DNA of 64,000 nt. Source: JAPOXR01 sp965219635. Lineage in GTDB: Bacteria > Pseudomonadota > Alphaproteobacteria > Rhodobacterales > Rhodobacteraceae. The stretch's first letter is position 1; every line of letters starts with the position of its first letter. A model generated the notes under the pieces. The model searched no databases, was not told the DNA's origin, and was given only the letters and a program-made list of their open reading frames with translations. The DNA is taken from assembly GCA_965219635.1 (NCBI GenBank), contig OZ244783.1:1240001-1304000 (forward strand), given 5' to 3'. Made by a program: the position numbers and the translations under genes. Below, piece by piece: positions 8,828 through 17,383 of the stretch.

Positions 8828-9309
8828 GTCATCTGCAACGTTATGGCTCCTGCAACACCGAGAATGGCTGCGGCTGCGCAACCGGCCAGGATGTCATCAA
8901 GCATGATTCCGGTCGGGCCGCCCATTTGGTCCGCCTTCCGGATGAGCGATGGTTTCCAGATGTCAAACAACCGGAAGAGCAAAAAGGCTGCAGCCCACAT
9001 GATTAGCAATTGCGCATACCCCGGTTCGTCCAATCGACCGGCAATAAAGGACACTGGCAGTAGGGCGATCAGTTGCCCGGCCACCTCGTCGATTACGACT
9101 GAGGGCGGGTCTGCATCCTGTTGATGCCGCAAATCCCTCAGAGACCACCAACCGGCGAGCGTTGCGAGCAATGCCGCTAGCAGAAGCAGCACGACGCCGC
9201 CAAGCGCATGCAAAGCCAGACCGGCAATTGCCGCTGCGAAGGAACCCGCAGTGCCGGGCGCTACAGGAAATCTTCCGATCCCGAAGAATGTGCTTATGAC
9301 GCTCTTCAA
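8815..9309 (-). CDS. pgpA: phosphatidylglycerophosphatase A
   Basis: A 164-aa membrane protein that removes the terminal phosphate of phosphatidylglycerophosphate to give phosphatidylglycerol. PgpA landmarks are GIGRFPVAPGTAGS at the N-terminus, VVIDEVAGQLIAL as the conserved acidic motif, and FDIWKP...GPTGIMLDDILAG in the second half, among about four hydrophobic segments. Its ATG overlaps the ispDF stop by 4 bp, and its 3' end overlaps pncC by up to 13 bp, so translation is probably coupled along the run. Confidence 0.94.
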   Translation of the reverse strand: MKSVISTFFGIGRFPVAPGTAGSFAAAIAGLALHALGGVVLLLLAALLATLAGWWSLRDLRHQQDADPPSVVIDEVAGQLIALLPVSFIAGRLDEPGYAQLLIMWAAAFLLFRLFDIWKPSLIRKADQMGGPTGIMLDDILAGCAAAAILGVAGAITLQMTWTG

Positions 9310-10454
9310 GTCTTGACCAAGGTTGCCACTGCCTGCGCGGCAATTCCCTCGCCCCTGCCAGTGAATCCCAATCCTTCCGTGGTTGTCGATTTTACGCCAA
9401 CCAGTTGGACCGGAATGTTCAGGCAGCCGGCAATCCGCTCGCGCATGGCCTTCGCATGCGGTGATATCCGCGGCAATTCACAGATGATCGTGCAGTCAAT
9501 ATTCGAGATACTGAATCCCCGTTCGGCCGTCCGCTCCGCGGCGTGCCGCAGGAAGATCGTCGAATCCGCGTTCTTCCACTGCGGATCATCAGGCGGGAAC
9601 CAGACTCCGATGTCGCCTTCCGCCAACCCGCCATAGATTGCATCGGCAATCGCATGTGTTGCGACATCTGCGTCAGAATGCCCCTTCAAGGACATGGTGT
9701 GGGGTATGCGAACACCGCACAATACGACCGAGTCTCCAGGCTGGAACTGGTGCACATCAAATCCGAAGCCCGTGCGAGTGGATCTTCCGGTCGCGACCAT
9801 GGTTTCTCCCAACGGCAGATCTTCCGAAAAAGTTATCTTCAAGTTGCGGCTTGAACCAGCAACTGCCCGCAATCGAAGCCCCATGGCAACCGCAACCGAG
9901 GCATCATCGTCCGCTTGTCCGCTGAAATTGCGGTAAGCCCCGAGAATGGGCTCGAATGAGAAACCTTGCGGTGTTTGTGCCCTGCACTTGTTTGCGCGTG
10001 TAAGAGGCTGCTGCAGGACTCCCATGCTCTGATGCCAAAGCGCGTCAGAAACCGGAAGCACTGGGATAGCGCCGTCATCGACGTTCATGCTTGCGATGAT
10101 GTCGTCGATCAAGCCGGAAGGAAGCAATGGCCTGGCGCCGTCATGTATAAGGACATGTGTTGGCGACGATTGCACCAGCGCCTCAAGGCCCGAACTGACT
10201 GATTCAAGCCTGGTCGAGCCACCCTTCGCCATAATCACCGTCCCATTCAATTCCGGCTCGACAAGCCGGTCGAACAGCTCCCTGTGATTGTCCGATATGA
10301 CGCAGCAACAGCCTTCAATCTCCGGATGGTCAATAAAGGTATTGAGGGTTCGAGCCAGAACCGTCAGGCCTCCCAGTTTTGCATACTGTTTTGGCAGACC
10401 CAGTTCTGCACGGACGCCTGCGCCAGCAGCCGGCACGAGGGCAAACACCCGCAT
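9306..10454 (-). CDS. ispDF: bifunctional IspD/IspF isoprenoid enzyme
   Basis: A fused enzyme of the MEP pathway, 382 aa. The N-terminal IspD half (residues 1-220) is the 2-C-methyl-D-erythritol 4-phosphate cytidylyltransferase, with nucleotide-binding LVPAAGAGVR and VLIHDGARPLL. The C-terminal IspF half makes 2,4-cyclodiphosphate and has RTGFGFDVHQF and LKGHSDADVATHAIADAIYG, the metal-binding Asp and His residues. This fusion is typical of Alphaproteobacteria. I start at ATG 10454 (MRVFALVPAAG); the 41-codon extension upstream lacks homology. It heads the ispDF-pgpA-pncC unit, divergent from ntrB across about 530 bp. Confidence 0.96.
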   Translation of the reverse strand: MRVFALVPAAGAGVRAELGLPKQYAKLGGLTVLARTLNTFIDHPEIEGCCCVISDNHRELFDRLVEPELNGTVIMAKGGSTRLESVSSGLEALVQSSPTHVLIHDGARPLLPSGLIDDIIASMNVDDGAIPVLPVSDALWHQSMGVLQQPLTRANKCRAQTPQGFSFEPILGAYRNFSGQADDDASVAVAMGLRLRAVAGSSRNLKITFSEDLPLGETMVATGRSTRTGFGFDVHQFQPGDSVVLCGVRIPHTMSLKGHSDADVATHAIADAIYGGLAEGDIGVWFPPDDPQWKNADSTIFLRHAAERTAERGFSISNIDCTIICELPRISPHAKAMRERIAGCLNIPVQLVGVKSTTTEGLGFTGRGEGIAAQAVATLVKT

Positions 10455-10986
10455 CGATTGGTTCACGAGTTCAACCCTTCGCGGCTGCGTTCTTCCGCAA
10501 CGCAAACACTTGCCAATTGCACGCTCATCTGCCCCACTCGAATGAACCGCGCCTGCATGCCTGAATGTAGGTTCCAAATACCTGAAACCGACGGTTGCTG
10601 GTCATTGCCAATGGTGTGCTCCCGGGTTTGCATGACAGCCCGTCACAGTCGTTTTTCCAAATCCTCAGGATCATCGTATCCGGGTCTGGGAACTACAAAT
10701 TGGTTTGCAGACACGCGGCCTGCATGCTTCCCGCAACTCTGTCCGGCATAGTCGACAGGTTGCTGTTTCTCAACAACCGGATTTGCGGTATTGCTCACCC
10801 GCACACGATTTCAACTACGCAATGCCGGATTGAGGATGACCAGCCGACGCCTGCTGCACAAGTTTGCCTGACTCCTGCATTTGACGATCCATTGATAGAA
10901 ACCCTTTACAGAGATAGCCTTGGCCAGCCGGAGACGGAACGAGTTCTGCTGGACGGGTGGCGCTGATCATCGGGTTGCGAACAGAC
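10455..10986. other. gene-free gap between ispDF and ntrB
   Basis: About 530 bp with only short ORFs that resemble no protein I know. In many alphaproteobacteria the tRNA-dihydrouridine synthase gene dusB (nifR3) sits here ahead of ntrB. I find no DusB motif in any frame, so it is absent or too decayed to see. The region must hold the divergent ispDF and ntrB promoters. Confidence 0.6.
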
Positions 10987-12045
10987 ATGCCAGAGGAACA
11001 ATATTGGACGGCGTTGCCGGTCGCGTCAGTTGCAGTGGACGCTTCCGACGGCGTAACAGACCTCAATCCAGCTGCTGAACTGCTCCTGAATCGCTCTCGC
11101 AAATCCGCAAAAGGCAAGCATTTTCCCGGGTTCTTTGCGGACGCACCATCGGTCGAACTGAGCTTGCAAAAGGTTCGATCCAGGCGTTCGCTCCTATCAC
11201 TCGATGATGTCGAACTCTCCCGCAGCGCAGCACCTACCGTTGAGGCTTCGCTTCAGATAGCGCCGTTGGGCACGAGAACCGGCCATCTTCTTGCCTGTAT
11301 TCGCTCGCGACAGGTCGAAGAGCGGATTGATCGTGGCAAGCGGTCAGAATTGGCAGCCCGCTCGGCAGTTGGACTGGCCGCAATGCTGAGCCATGAAATC
11401 AGGAACCCGCTCGCAGGAATTCAGGGAGCGGCGCAACTTCTTGCAATGCACGCGAGGGGCGAGGACCTGGAATTGACCCAGCTCATCGTTGACGAGATAC
11501 GCCGGATTCTGAAGTTGCTGGCGCAGGTTGACCAGTTTGGAAGCACCAAGGTGCTGAATGTAACAGAGCTGAATGTGCACGACGTGCTTGACCGGGTCTG
11601 CAGTGTCTGGAAGCTCGGCTCTCCTGCCGAAATACGTTTGGTCAAGGAGTTCGACCCGTCACTTCCTGCAATCCTAGCGGATCAGGACAAGCTCATGCAG
11701 GTATTTCTTAACCTTATGAAGAACGCGAGCGAAGCGCTTGAAAACGTGAAGGGTACGATCACTGTCCGAACCTGTTATGATACCCACCTCAGGATTGGAT
11801 CCGAACGGGGCAGGGCGATTGCTCTTCCGGTCCAGGTTGAAATCATTGACAATGGCGTTGGCATCGGCCCGGACCTGGCGCCGAATGTCTTTGAACCGTT
11901 TGTCAGCGGAAGGACCAACGGTTCGGGCCTCGGTTTGACCCTGGTTTCGACCATTCTCTCAGAAATGGGTGGGTGGGTAAATTTCGAGTCCAGGCCAGGC
12001 CGCACTGTATTCCGCGTCTCGTTGCCCGTCGCGGAACAAGGTTGA
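10987..12045 (+). CDS. ntrB: nitrogen sensor histidine kinase NtrB
   Basis: A cytosolic histidine kinase of 352 aa that phosphorylates or dephosphorylates NtrC in response to PII proteins. An N-terminal PAS-like segment (WTALPVASVAVDASDG) is followed by the H-box MLSHEIRNPLAGIQGA, N-box NLMKNASEAL, and G-boxes DNGVGIGPD and GSGLGLTLV. It has no membrane segments. ATG 10987 is chosen because MPEEQYWTALPV matches where NtrB proteins begin; a GTG at 10957 is in frame. The ntrC gene starts 10 bp after its stop. Confidence 0.94.
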   Translation: MPEEQYWTALPVASVAVDASDGVTDLNPAAELLLNRSRKSAKGKHFPGFFADAPSVELSLQKVRSRRSLLSLDDVELSRSAAPTVEASLQIAPLGTRTGHLLACIRSRQVEERIDRGKRSELAARSAVGLAAMLSHEIRNPLAGIQGAAQLLAMHARGEDLELTQLIVDEIRRILKLLAQVDQFGSTKVLNVTELNVHDVLDRVCSVWKLGSPAEIRLVKEFDPSLPAILADQDKLMQVFLNLMKNASEALENVKGTITVRTCYDTHLRIGSERGRAIALPVQVEIIDNGVGIGPDLAPNVFEPFVSGRTNGSGLGLTLVSTILSEMGGWVNFESRPGRTVFRVSLPVAEQG

Positions 12046-12055
12046 GGGGATTGCG

Positions 12056-13417
12056 ATGGATGGGGTGGTTCTTGTTGCGGAAGATGATGCCGGCGTAAGA
12101 AAAGTCCTTTCCCAGGCGCTGGTTCGTGCCGGGTGCAGGGTTCATGCAACCTCTCTTCTAACCACTCTGGCCCGCTGGATTGACGAGGGCAAGGGAGATT
12201 TGGTGATCACGGATGTGATCATGCCAGATGGCAACGGGCTTGAACGCGTGCTTGAGATGAAAAGATCGCGTCCCGAACTTCCTTTCATCGTCATTTCTGC
12301 CCAGAATACCATTGCCACAGCCATCAAGGCTGAGGAGGCGGATGCATTCGCCTATTTGCCAAAACCCTTCGATGTTCCTTCTCTGCTCAACCACGTGAGG
12401 GTGGCGCTAGACTCGCCGCCCGTACGAGCAAGAACCGGTTCTGACTCCAAATCAGCGAAAGAAGAGGAACTGCCGTTGGTAGGCAGGACACCTGTCATGC
12501 AGTCGCTGTACAAGGTGATTGCAAAGGTGATCAATTCAGAGGTCCCGCTGCATATTGTCGGTGAGTCAGGGACCGGAAAGTCACTGGTCGCCAGAGTGAT
12601 TCATGACTTGAGCGATCGGAGGAGTTATCCGTTTGTAACCGTTGGCGCAGATCGCATGGAAGGGCCGGACCAGCTTGCAACCCACCTGTCCCGGGCCAGC
12701 GGCGGCACGATCGTGTTTGACGAGGTCGGTGATTTCGGGCCGGATGTGCAGAGCACGCTGGTGCGCGGACTCGACGGCGCTTCGCATCCAACTCCGCGGG
12801 TGATCTCCACAACGCAGTTTCAATTGGCCGGGAAGGGCTCGGAGGCAAGTTTTCGCAAGGATCTATTCTACCGGCTCTGCGGCATTCAGATAGAAGTCCC
12901 GCCGCTGCGCAGGCGCATTGACGACATTCCGCTCCTGGCTTCGCATTTCCTCCAGTCGACCGAGAATGGCGGCCGCTTGAGCTTCGGCAAGGCGGCTACC
13001 GACATCCTGAAATCTTATGTGTGGCCCGGAAACGTTCGTCAGCTTCGTTCGATAGTCCAGCATCTTTCCCTTTCAGCTCAGCGGCCTGAAATCTCGGACA
13101 CAGATGCCAGAGCGGTCATCGAGACGCTTCCCGACCGGCGGAAACTCTCCAGCCACAACACCAACACAATTCTTGATGAACAGGTTGAAGAGCAAATCAG
13201 GCACTACTTCAACCTGTACGGGAGCGGGCACCCGCCTGCCGGTGTCCATTTGCGGGTCTTACGCGAAATCGAAAAACCGCTCATTGAAGCGGCGCTTGAT
13301 GCCACTGGAGGCAACAACATCAAATGCGCCGAAATACTGGGCATCAACCGGAACACGCTCAGAAAGAAGATCCGGCACCTGGGAATTACCCCGCGCCGGA
13401 GCAAGAGGTTGGCTTGA
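12056..13417 (+). CDS. ntrC: nitrogen response regulator NtrC lacking the GAFTGA loop
   Basis: A 453-aa response regulator. The receiver domain has the acidic pocket AEDDAG, the phospho-acceptor Asp in VITDVIMPDG, and a C-terminal YLPKPF. The AAA+ domain has Walker A GESGTGKS and Walker B GTIVFDEVGD; the Fis-type helix-turn-helix ends the protein (CAEILGINRNTLRKKIRHLG). Between PFVTVGADRM and SGGTIVFDEV about 18 residues are missing relative to E. coli NtrC, including ELFGHEKGAFTGA, the sigma-54-contacting loop. Rhodobacter capsulatus NtrC lacks the same loop and works with the housekeeping polymerase, so this one is probably sigma-54 independent. Confidence 0.95.
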   Translation: MDGVVLVAEDDAGVRKVLSQALVRAGCRVHATSLLTTLARWIDEGKGDLVITDVIMPDGNGLERVLEMKRSRPELPFIVISAQNTIATAIKAEEADAFAYLPKPFDVPSLLNHVRVALDSPPVRARTGSDSKSAKEEELPLVGRTPVMQSLYKVIAKVINSEVPLHIVGESGTGKSLVARVIHDLSDRRSYPFVTVGADRMEGPDQLATHLSRASGGTIVFDEVGDFGPDVQSTLVRGLDGASHPTPRVISTTQFQLAGKGSEASFRKDLFYRLCGIQIEVPPLRRRIDDIPLLASHFLQSTENGGRLSFGKAATDILKSYVWPGNVRQLRSIVQHLSLSAQRPEISDTDARAVIETLPDRRKLSSHNTNTILDEQVEEQIRHYFNLYGSGHPPAGVHLRVLREIEKPLIEAALDATGGNNIKCAEILGINRNTLRKKIRHLGITPRRSKRLA

Positions 13418-13497
13418 ACCCGAGCATAGCCATTGAGTGCCGCTCTTGACGGCTGCCGCCGGCAATCCCGGGCTCGGCAAGGCATGAGGTCCATCGC

Positions 13498-15918
13498 ATG
13501 ACCTACCTGTCCCCGAGGAGAATGAAGCATCTGCGCAATTGGATGATTGCTGCGTTGGTCGTGCTTGTACCGTTCATGGCATGGCTCAATTTCCGCTTCT
13601 TTACCGGCCTTGAAGAGTTTTCGGTTTCCGCCGGCCTCGTGCTGCTCCTGCTTGGTGATTTTGTGCTGGGCCTTGCCGTGGTCGTATTCCTCGCGCTTCA
13701 AATGGTCCGCAAGGCAGTGCGCCGCAAGGATCTGGGGATCGAGTCGCCAATACAGCTCCGCCTTTCGCAGCTTTTTGCAATCGTTTCGCTTGTTTCGGCC
13801 GTTGCAGTTGCCGTGGTCGCAACGTTGACGGTGAACCAGGGCCTTGGTGGTTTCCTCCGGGTTTTCGTCAGCGAGTCCGTGAACAGTTCAAGGATTGCCG
13901 CACAGTCCTACTTCGATGAGGAAGTGGCAAAGGTCGGCACTGCGGTTACCGGCCTTGCACGCATTGTAGCATCAACCTACGACGAGAACGGCCAGCCTCT
14001 TCGTCAAATCCTCCAATCTGCGCAGGATGGATTGGAAGAAAAGGTCGACTATGCGTTCCTGATCAGTGGAAACTGCCACGTACTGGCAAGGGGCAACGGC
14101 AGTTACCTGTTTGACTATACGCCTCCACCAGCCAGCTTGGTTGACCGGCTTGCAATACTGGTCGACCAGGAATTGCCTGCCGGCGACGCTCCGGAAAGCA
14201 ACTGCAGTTACCAGGAAGGAGTGGCTGGCGGCTGGAACGGCTATGTTGAGCCTCTGGAATTTGGGGATGGCCTGCAAGGTTTCGTCTACCGGCAACGCGA
14301 TGGAAACTCGTTTTCCGCATTGCACCGGATTGCCGGCACCGCCGACCTGTACTTGCTGGTAACCAATTATAGTATCAGATCGATCCTGAATGTTCATGAT
14401 GTTCTCCGGCCCGGCGCGCCGGAAGGGCCAATCTACACAGTCCGCAGGCTTGGTGAAGCGTTGGTGCTGTCGTCTGTTGCCTATCTCCTCATCACCCTTG
14501 TGATTGTGTTCGCAATGATTGGTCTTGGCATTGCGTTCGCCCGCAGGATTTCGAAACCCATCGAAAACCTGGCGGCGACAGCCAGCGCAATCGAAGGCGG
14601 AATGACCGATGTCAAGGTAGCCGAAACTGGCGACGACGAAGTCGCCATGTTGAGCCGGTCATTCAATCAGATGCTCGGCCGGATCCGCGGCCATACGGCA
14701 AAATTGATCGAACTGCGCGAAGTCGCAGAAGAAAACCGCGACCTTGCGGAGAAGCGCGAACAGTCATTCAGAAGCGTGCTTTCCAGTGTAAGCGCTGGCG
14801 TCATCGGGCTAGATCCGGATACCAGGATCGTCTTCATGAACGAGTCAGCTGGCAGCCTGCTGGGTGTCAGGCACGAAGAGTTCAATGAATTGAGTGAGTC
14901 ATTCCGGCCTCACAAGCTGGCGTCCACAGTACCAGAGTTCGTCGAACTGCTTGAGGAGTTGCGCAGCAAAGGCCTCAGCAGTCTTCAGTGGGAGTTGGAT
15001 TTGACCACGGGCAACGAAGTGCAGAACAGGCTTCTTGTCCAGTTGGCCGAACGCAGAGGGCGCCGGGGGCTGGAAGGCTACGTGATCGCGTTCGACGACA
15101 TTACCGAACTGCTTGAGACGAAAGAGAGGGCAGCCTGGTCGTTCGCAGCGCGGCAGATTGCACACGAGATCAGGAATCCGTTATATCCGATGCTGTTGGC
15201 AGTACAAGACATGCAGGACCTGGTTAAGGAAGGGGCGGTCGATGAAGCCCGTAAAGAGTCCTTTACCGGATACCTGCAGATGATCGAGAAGAACATCACC
15301 AATACGGAGAAATTGACCGACACCTTTTCCGAGTTTGCCAAGTTGCCCGAACCGGAACTGGTGGAGGGAGACATTTGCGCTACCATTGAACAGGCGGTTG
15401 CAACCGAGGTGACAAGAGGATTGGGTGTTGCTGTCATGACTGAATTCGATGCACGGCCAATCATTGCAGAGTTCGACCCCAGCCTGCTTCTTTCCGCAAT
15501 GGTCAATCTGCTGAAGAATGCCGGGGAGGCACTCTCCGAATTCCGGAATGCGGGGCAAGTTCACGAAGGATGGACGCCGCAAATCCGCGCGTCGGCAGGC
15601 AAGCAGGGTTCCAAAGTTGAAATCCGGGTCATGGACAACGGACCCGGATTTGCAGCCGAAAACAGGGACAAGTTCCTGCGGCCCTTCTTTTCCACAAAAA
15701 GAGAGGTGTCTCGTGGTATCGGCCTTGCGTATGTAGACCGTGTTGTTTCAGGGCATGGCGGCAGCCTGGAACTTGGCGAGGCTCCGGCGTTCGATCAGAA
15801 GCAAGGCAATGGCGGCGCTCTTGTGACAATTTGGCTTCCGATTGACGGTGGAACGCTGAAAGACAACCGAGGGGCGCAGGAGCGCAACGGGCAGCAGTTT
15901 GGAAACGAGAATGAGTGA
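13498..15918 (+). CDS. ntrY: nitrogen/redox sensor histidine kinase NtrY
   Basis: A membrane kinase of 806 aa. Two hydrophobic segments near the N-terminus are followed by a long periplasmic region with another segment near residues 320-345, then HAMP (RRISKPIENLAATASAIEGG), a PAS-like domain (SVSAGVIGLDPDTRIVFMN) and the kinase core. The H-box is ARQIAHEIRNPLYPML; NtrY usually has NPLTPI at this point. The N-box is NLLKNAGEAL and the G-box DNGPGF, with GIGLAYV. It overlaps ntrX by 8 bp. NtrYX responds to nitrogen and redox or oxygen in other alphas; the signal here is not visible. Confidence 0.94.
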   Translation: MTYLSPRRMKHLRNWMIAALVVLVPFMAWLNFRFFTGLEEFSVSAGLVLLLLGDFVLGLAVVVFLALQMVRKAVRRKDLGIESPIQLRLSQLFAIVSLVSAVAVAVVATLTVNQGLGGFLRVFVSESVNSSRIAAQSYFDEEVAKVGTAVTGLARIVASTYDENGQPLRQILQSAQDGLEEKVDYAFLISGNCHVLARGNGSYLFDYTPPPASLVDRLAILVDQELPAGDAPESNCSYQEGVAGGWNGYVEPLEFGDGLQGFVYRQRDGNSFSALHRIAGTADLYLLVTNYSIRSILNVHDVLRPGAPEGPIYTVRRLGEALVLSSVAYLLITLVIVFAMIGLGIAFARRISKPIENLAATASAIEGGMTDVKVAETGDDEVAMLSRSFNQMLGRIRGHTAKLIELREVAEENRDLAEKREQSFRSVLSSVSAGVIGLDPDTRIVFMNESAGSLLGVRHEEFNELSESFRPHKLASTVPEFVELLEELRSKGLSSLQWELDLTTGNEVQNRLLVQLAERRGRRGLEGYVIAFDDITELLETKERAAWSFAARQIAHEIRNPLYPMLLAVQDMQDLVKEGAVDEARKESFTGYLQMIEKNITNTEKLTDTFSEFAKLPEPELVEGDICATIEQAVATEVTRGLGVAVMTEFDARPIIAEFDPSLLLSAMVNLLKNAGEALSEFRNAGQVHEGWTPQIRASAGKQGSKVEIRVMDNGPGFAAENRDKFLRPFFSTKREVSRGIGLAYVDRVVSGHGGSLELGEAPAFDQKQGNGGALVTIWLPIDGGTLKDNRGAQERNGQQFGNENE

Positions 15919-17323
15919 CGTCCTGATAGTTGATGATGAACCGGACATTTGCCAAGCGGTCACAAGTGTCCTCAAGAACAGTGGGATCTCGGCTGAGTTC
16001 GTGACCGAGGGCAGGGAATGTGTCATGGCCGTCAACAGGCACAGTCCAAAGGTCGTCATTCTGGATCTCTGGTTCAAGGACTTCGACCTTGACGGCTTCA
16101 ATCTGCTGAAGCTTCTGAAGGAGAACAACCCTGACCTGCCTGTTATCATCATTTCTGGTCAGAAGACCCTGGAGGTGGCGCAAAGGGCCGTCCAACTCGG
16201 CGCGTTTGGTTTCTTTGCCAAGCCGGTGGACAAGCGCACGTTGCTTGAGGTTGTCAGGTACGCCATGGAAGTTGCCCGGCTCAGGCACGAAAAGGTCTTG
16301 CTGAAGGACGAACGCATCGAACCGATCGAAATGGTCGGTTCTGCGCCAGCGTTCATGGAATTCAAGCGGGAACTTGACAGGTTTGTTGACAAGAACACAC
16401 GTGTCCTGCTGAGGGGGAGAGCGGGAACAGGCAAACAGCATGCTGCGCGCTTCATCCATGCCCAGTCTGGAAGGCGCGAAGAGCCCTTCATTTCGGTGAA
16501 TCTGTCCACGCTGGAACGCATGGAGGCAAAGGCAGAATTGTTTGGCCGCCAAGTCGAGTATGGAAAAGTCCAACCCGGCATGATCGAAAAGGCCGGTGCC
16601 GGCACACTCTACCTCGAAGAGGTCACCGAACTCCCATCCGACGTCCAGGGAGCGCTGCTGCGCGCAATTGCAAGCTCCTCTTACCAGCGGATCGGTGGTT
16701 CGGAACAACTGCCTTTGGATTGCCGGTTCATCTCCAGCACCAGCAAGAACATTGAATCTGAAGTTGAGGAAGGCTTATTTAACAGGGATTTGTTCAACCG
16801 GCTTAATGTAATTTCTGCACATCTGCCAACCTTGGAGGAACGCTTGGGCGACATTGAATTGCTCGCGGAACATTTCGTCGAGTATTTCCACCGCACGAAC
16901 GGCCTTCCGTATCGGGAATTCGATCCCCTGACCAAGATCAAGCTGACGAGCATGAACTGGCCAGGGAACATCAGGCAGTTGCGGAACCTGATTGAACGTA
17001 TTCTCATCACTGGTCCCGAGAAGGGCAAGATTCTGCCTGATGAGATCCTGCTGCCGGAATCAAATTCTCCATTCTTCGGTTATGCTGGCGATCTTGAACA
17101 CCTGTTGGCACTGCCACTTCGGGATGCGCGCGAGGAATTTGAACGGGAGTACCTGATCAGGCAAATCAACAAGCACAATGGCAGCATCAAAGATGCTGCC
17201 AAAGCGGTTGGCATGGAACGTTCGGCGCTTCATCGCAAACTCAAGGGCCTTGATGTAACCACCAAGCTGGCGCCTGGTGGAAGGGTAGCCACAAAGAGCA
17301 GCCCAAGTGAGACGTCATCCTGA
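15911..17323 (+). CDS. ntrX: response regulator NtrX
   Basis: The partner of NtrY, 470 aa from ATG 15911 (MSDVLIVDDEPD), which overlaps the ntrY end by 8 bp; a start 12 bp upstream is open but less typical. The receiver Asp is in VVILDLWFKD. The AAA+ domain has Walker A RGRAGTGKQ and a Walker B with glutamate replacing the usual aspartate (LYLEEVTEL). The ELFG motif is kept, but GAFTGA is replaced by RQVEYGKVQPG, as in many alphaproteobacterial NtrX. The C-terminal Fis-type HTH reads DAAKAVGMERSALHRKLKGL. Sigma-54 activation is therefore unlikely. Confidence 0.94.
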   Translation: MSDVLIVDDEPDICQAVTSVLKNSGISAEFVTEGRECVMAVNRHSPKVVILDLWFKDFDLDGFNLLKLLKENNPDLPVIIISGQKTLEVAQRAVQLGAFGFFAKPVDKRTLLEVVRYAMEVARLRHEKVLLKDERIEPIEMVGSAPAFMEFKRELDRFVDKNTRVLLRGRAGTGKQHAARFIHAQSGRREEPFISVNLSTLERMEAKAELFGRQVEYGKVQPGMIEKAGAGTLYLEEVTELPSDVQGALLRAIASSSYQRIGGSEQLPLDCRFISSTSKNIESEVEEGLFNRDLFNRLNVISAHLPTLEERLGDIELLAEHFVEYFHRTNGLPYREFDPLTKIKLTSMNWPGNIRQLRNLIERILITGPEKGKILPDEILLPESNSPFFGYAGDLEHLLALPLRDAREEFEREYLIRQINKHNGSIKDAAKAVGMERSALHRKLKGLDVTTKLAPGGRVATKSSPSETSS

Positions 17324-17383
17324 TCAGATAGCAGTCACGGTGGCTGTCCGGGAACTGTTGAGCTCATCGGAAGCGATCACAAG

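Noticed and set aside
15629..16708. 359-codon minus-strand ORF
   Set aside because: It is antisense to ntrY/ntrX, whose motifs are unambiguous.
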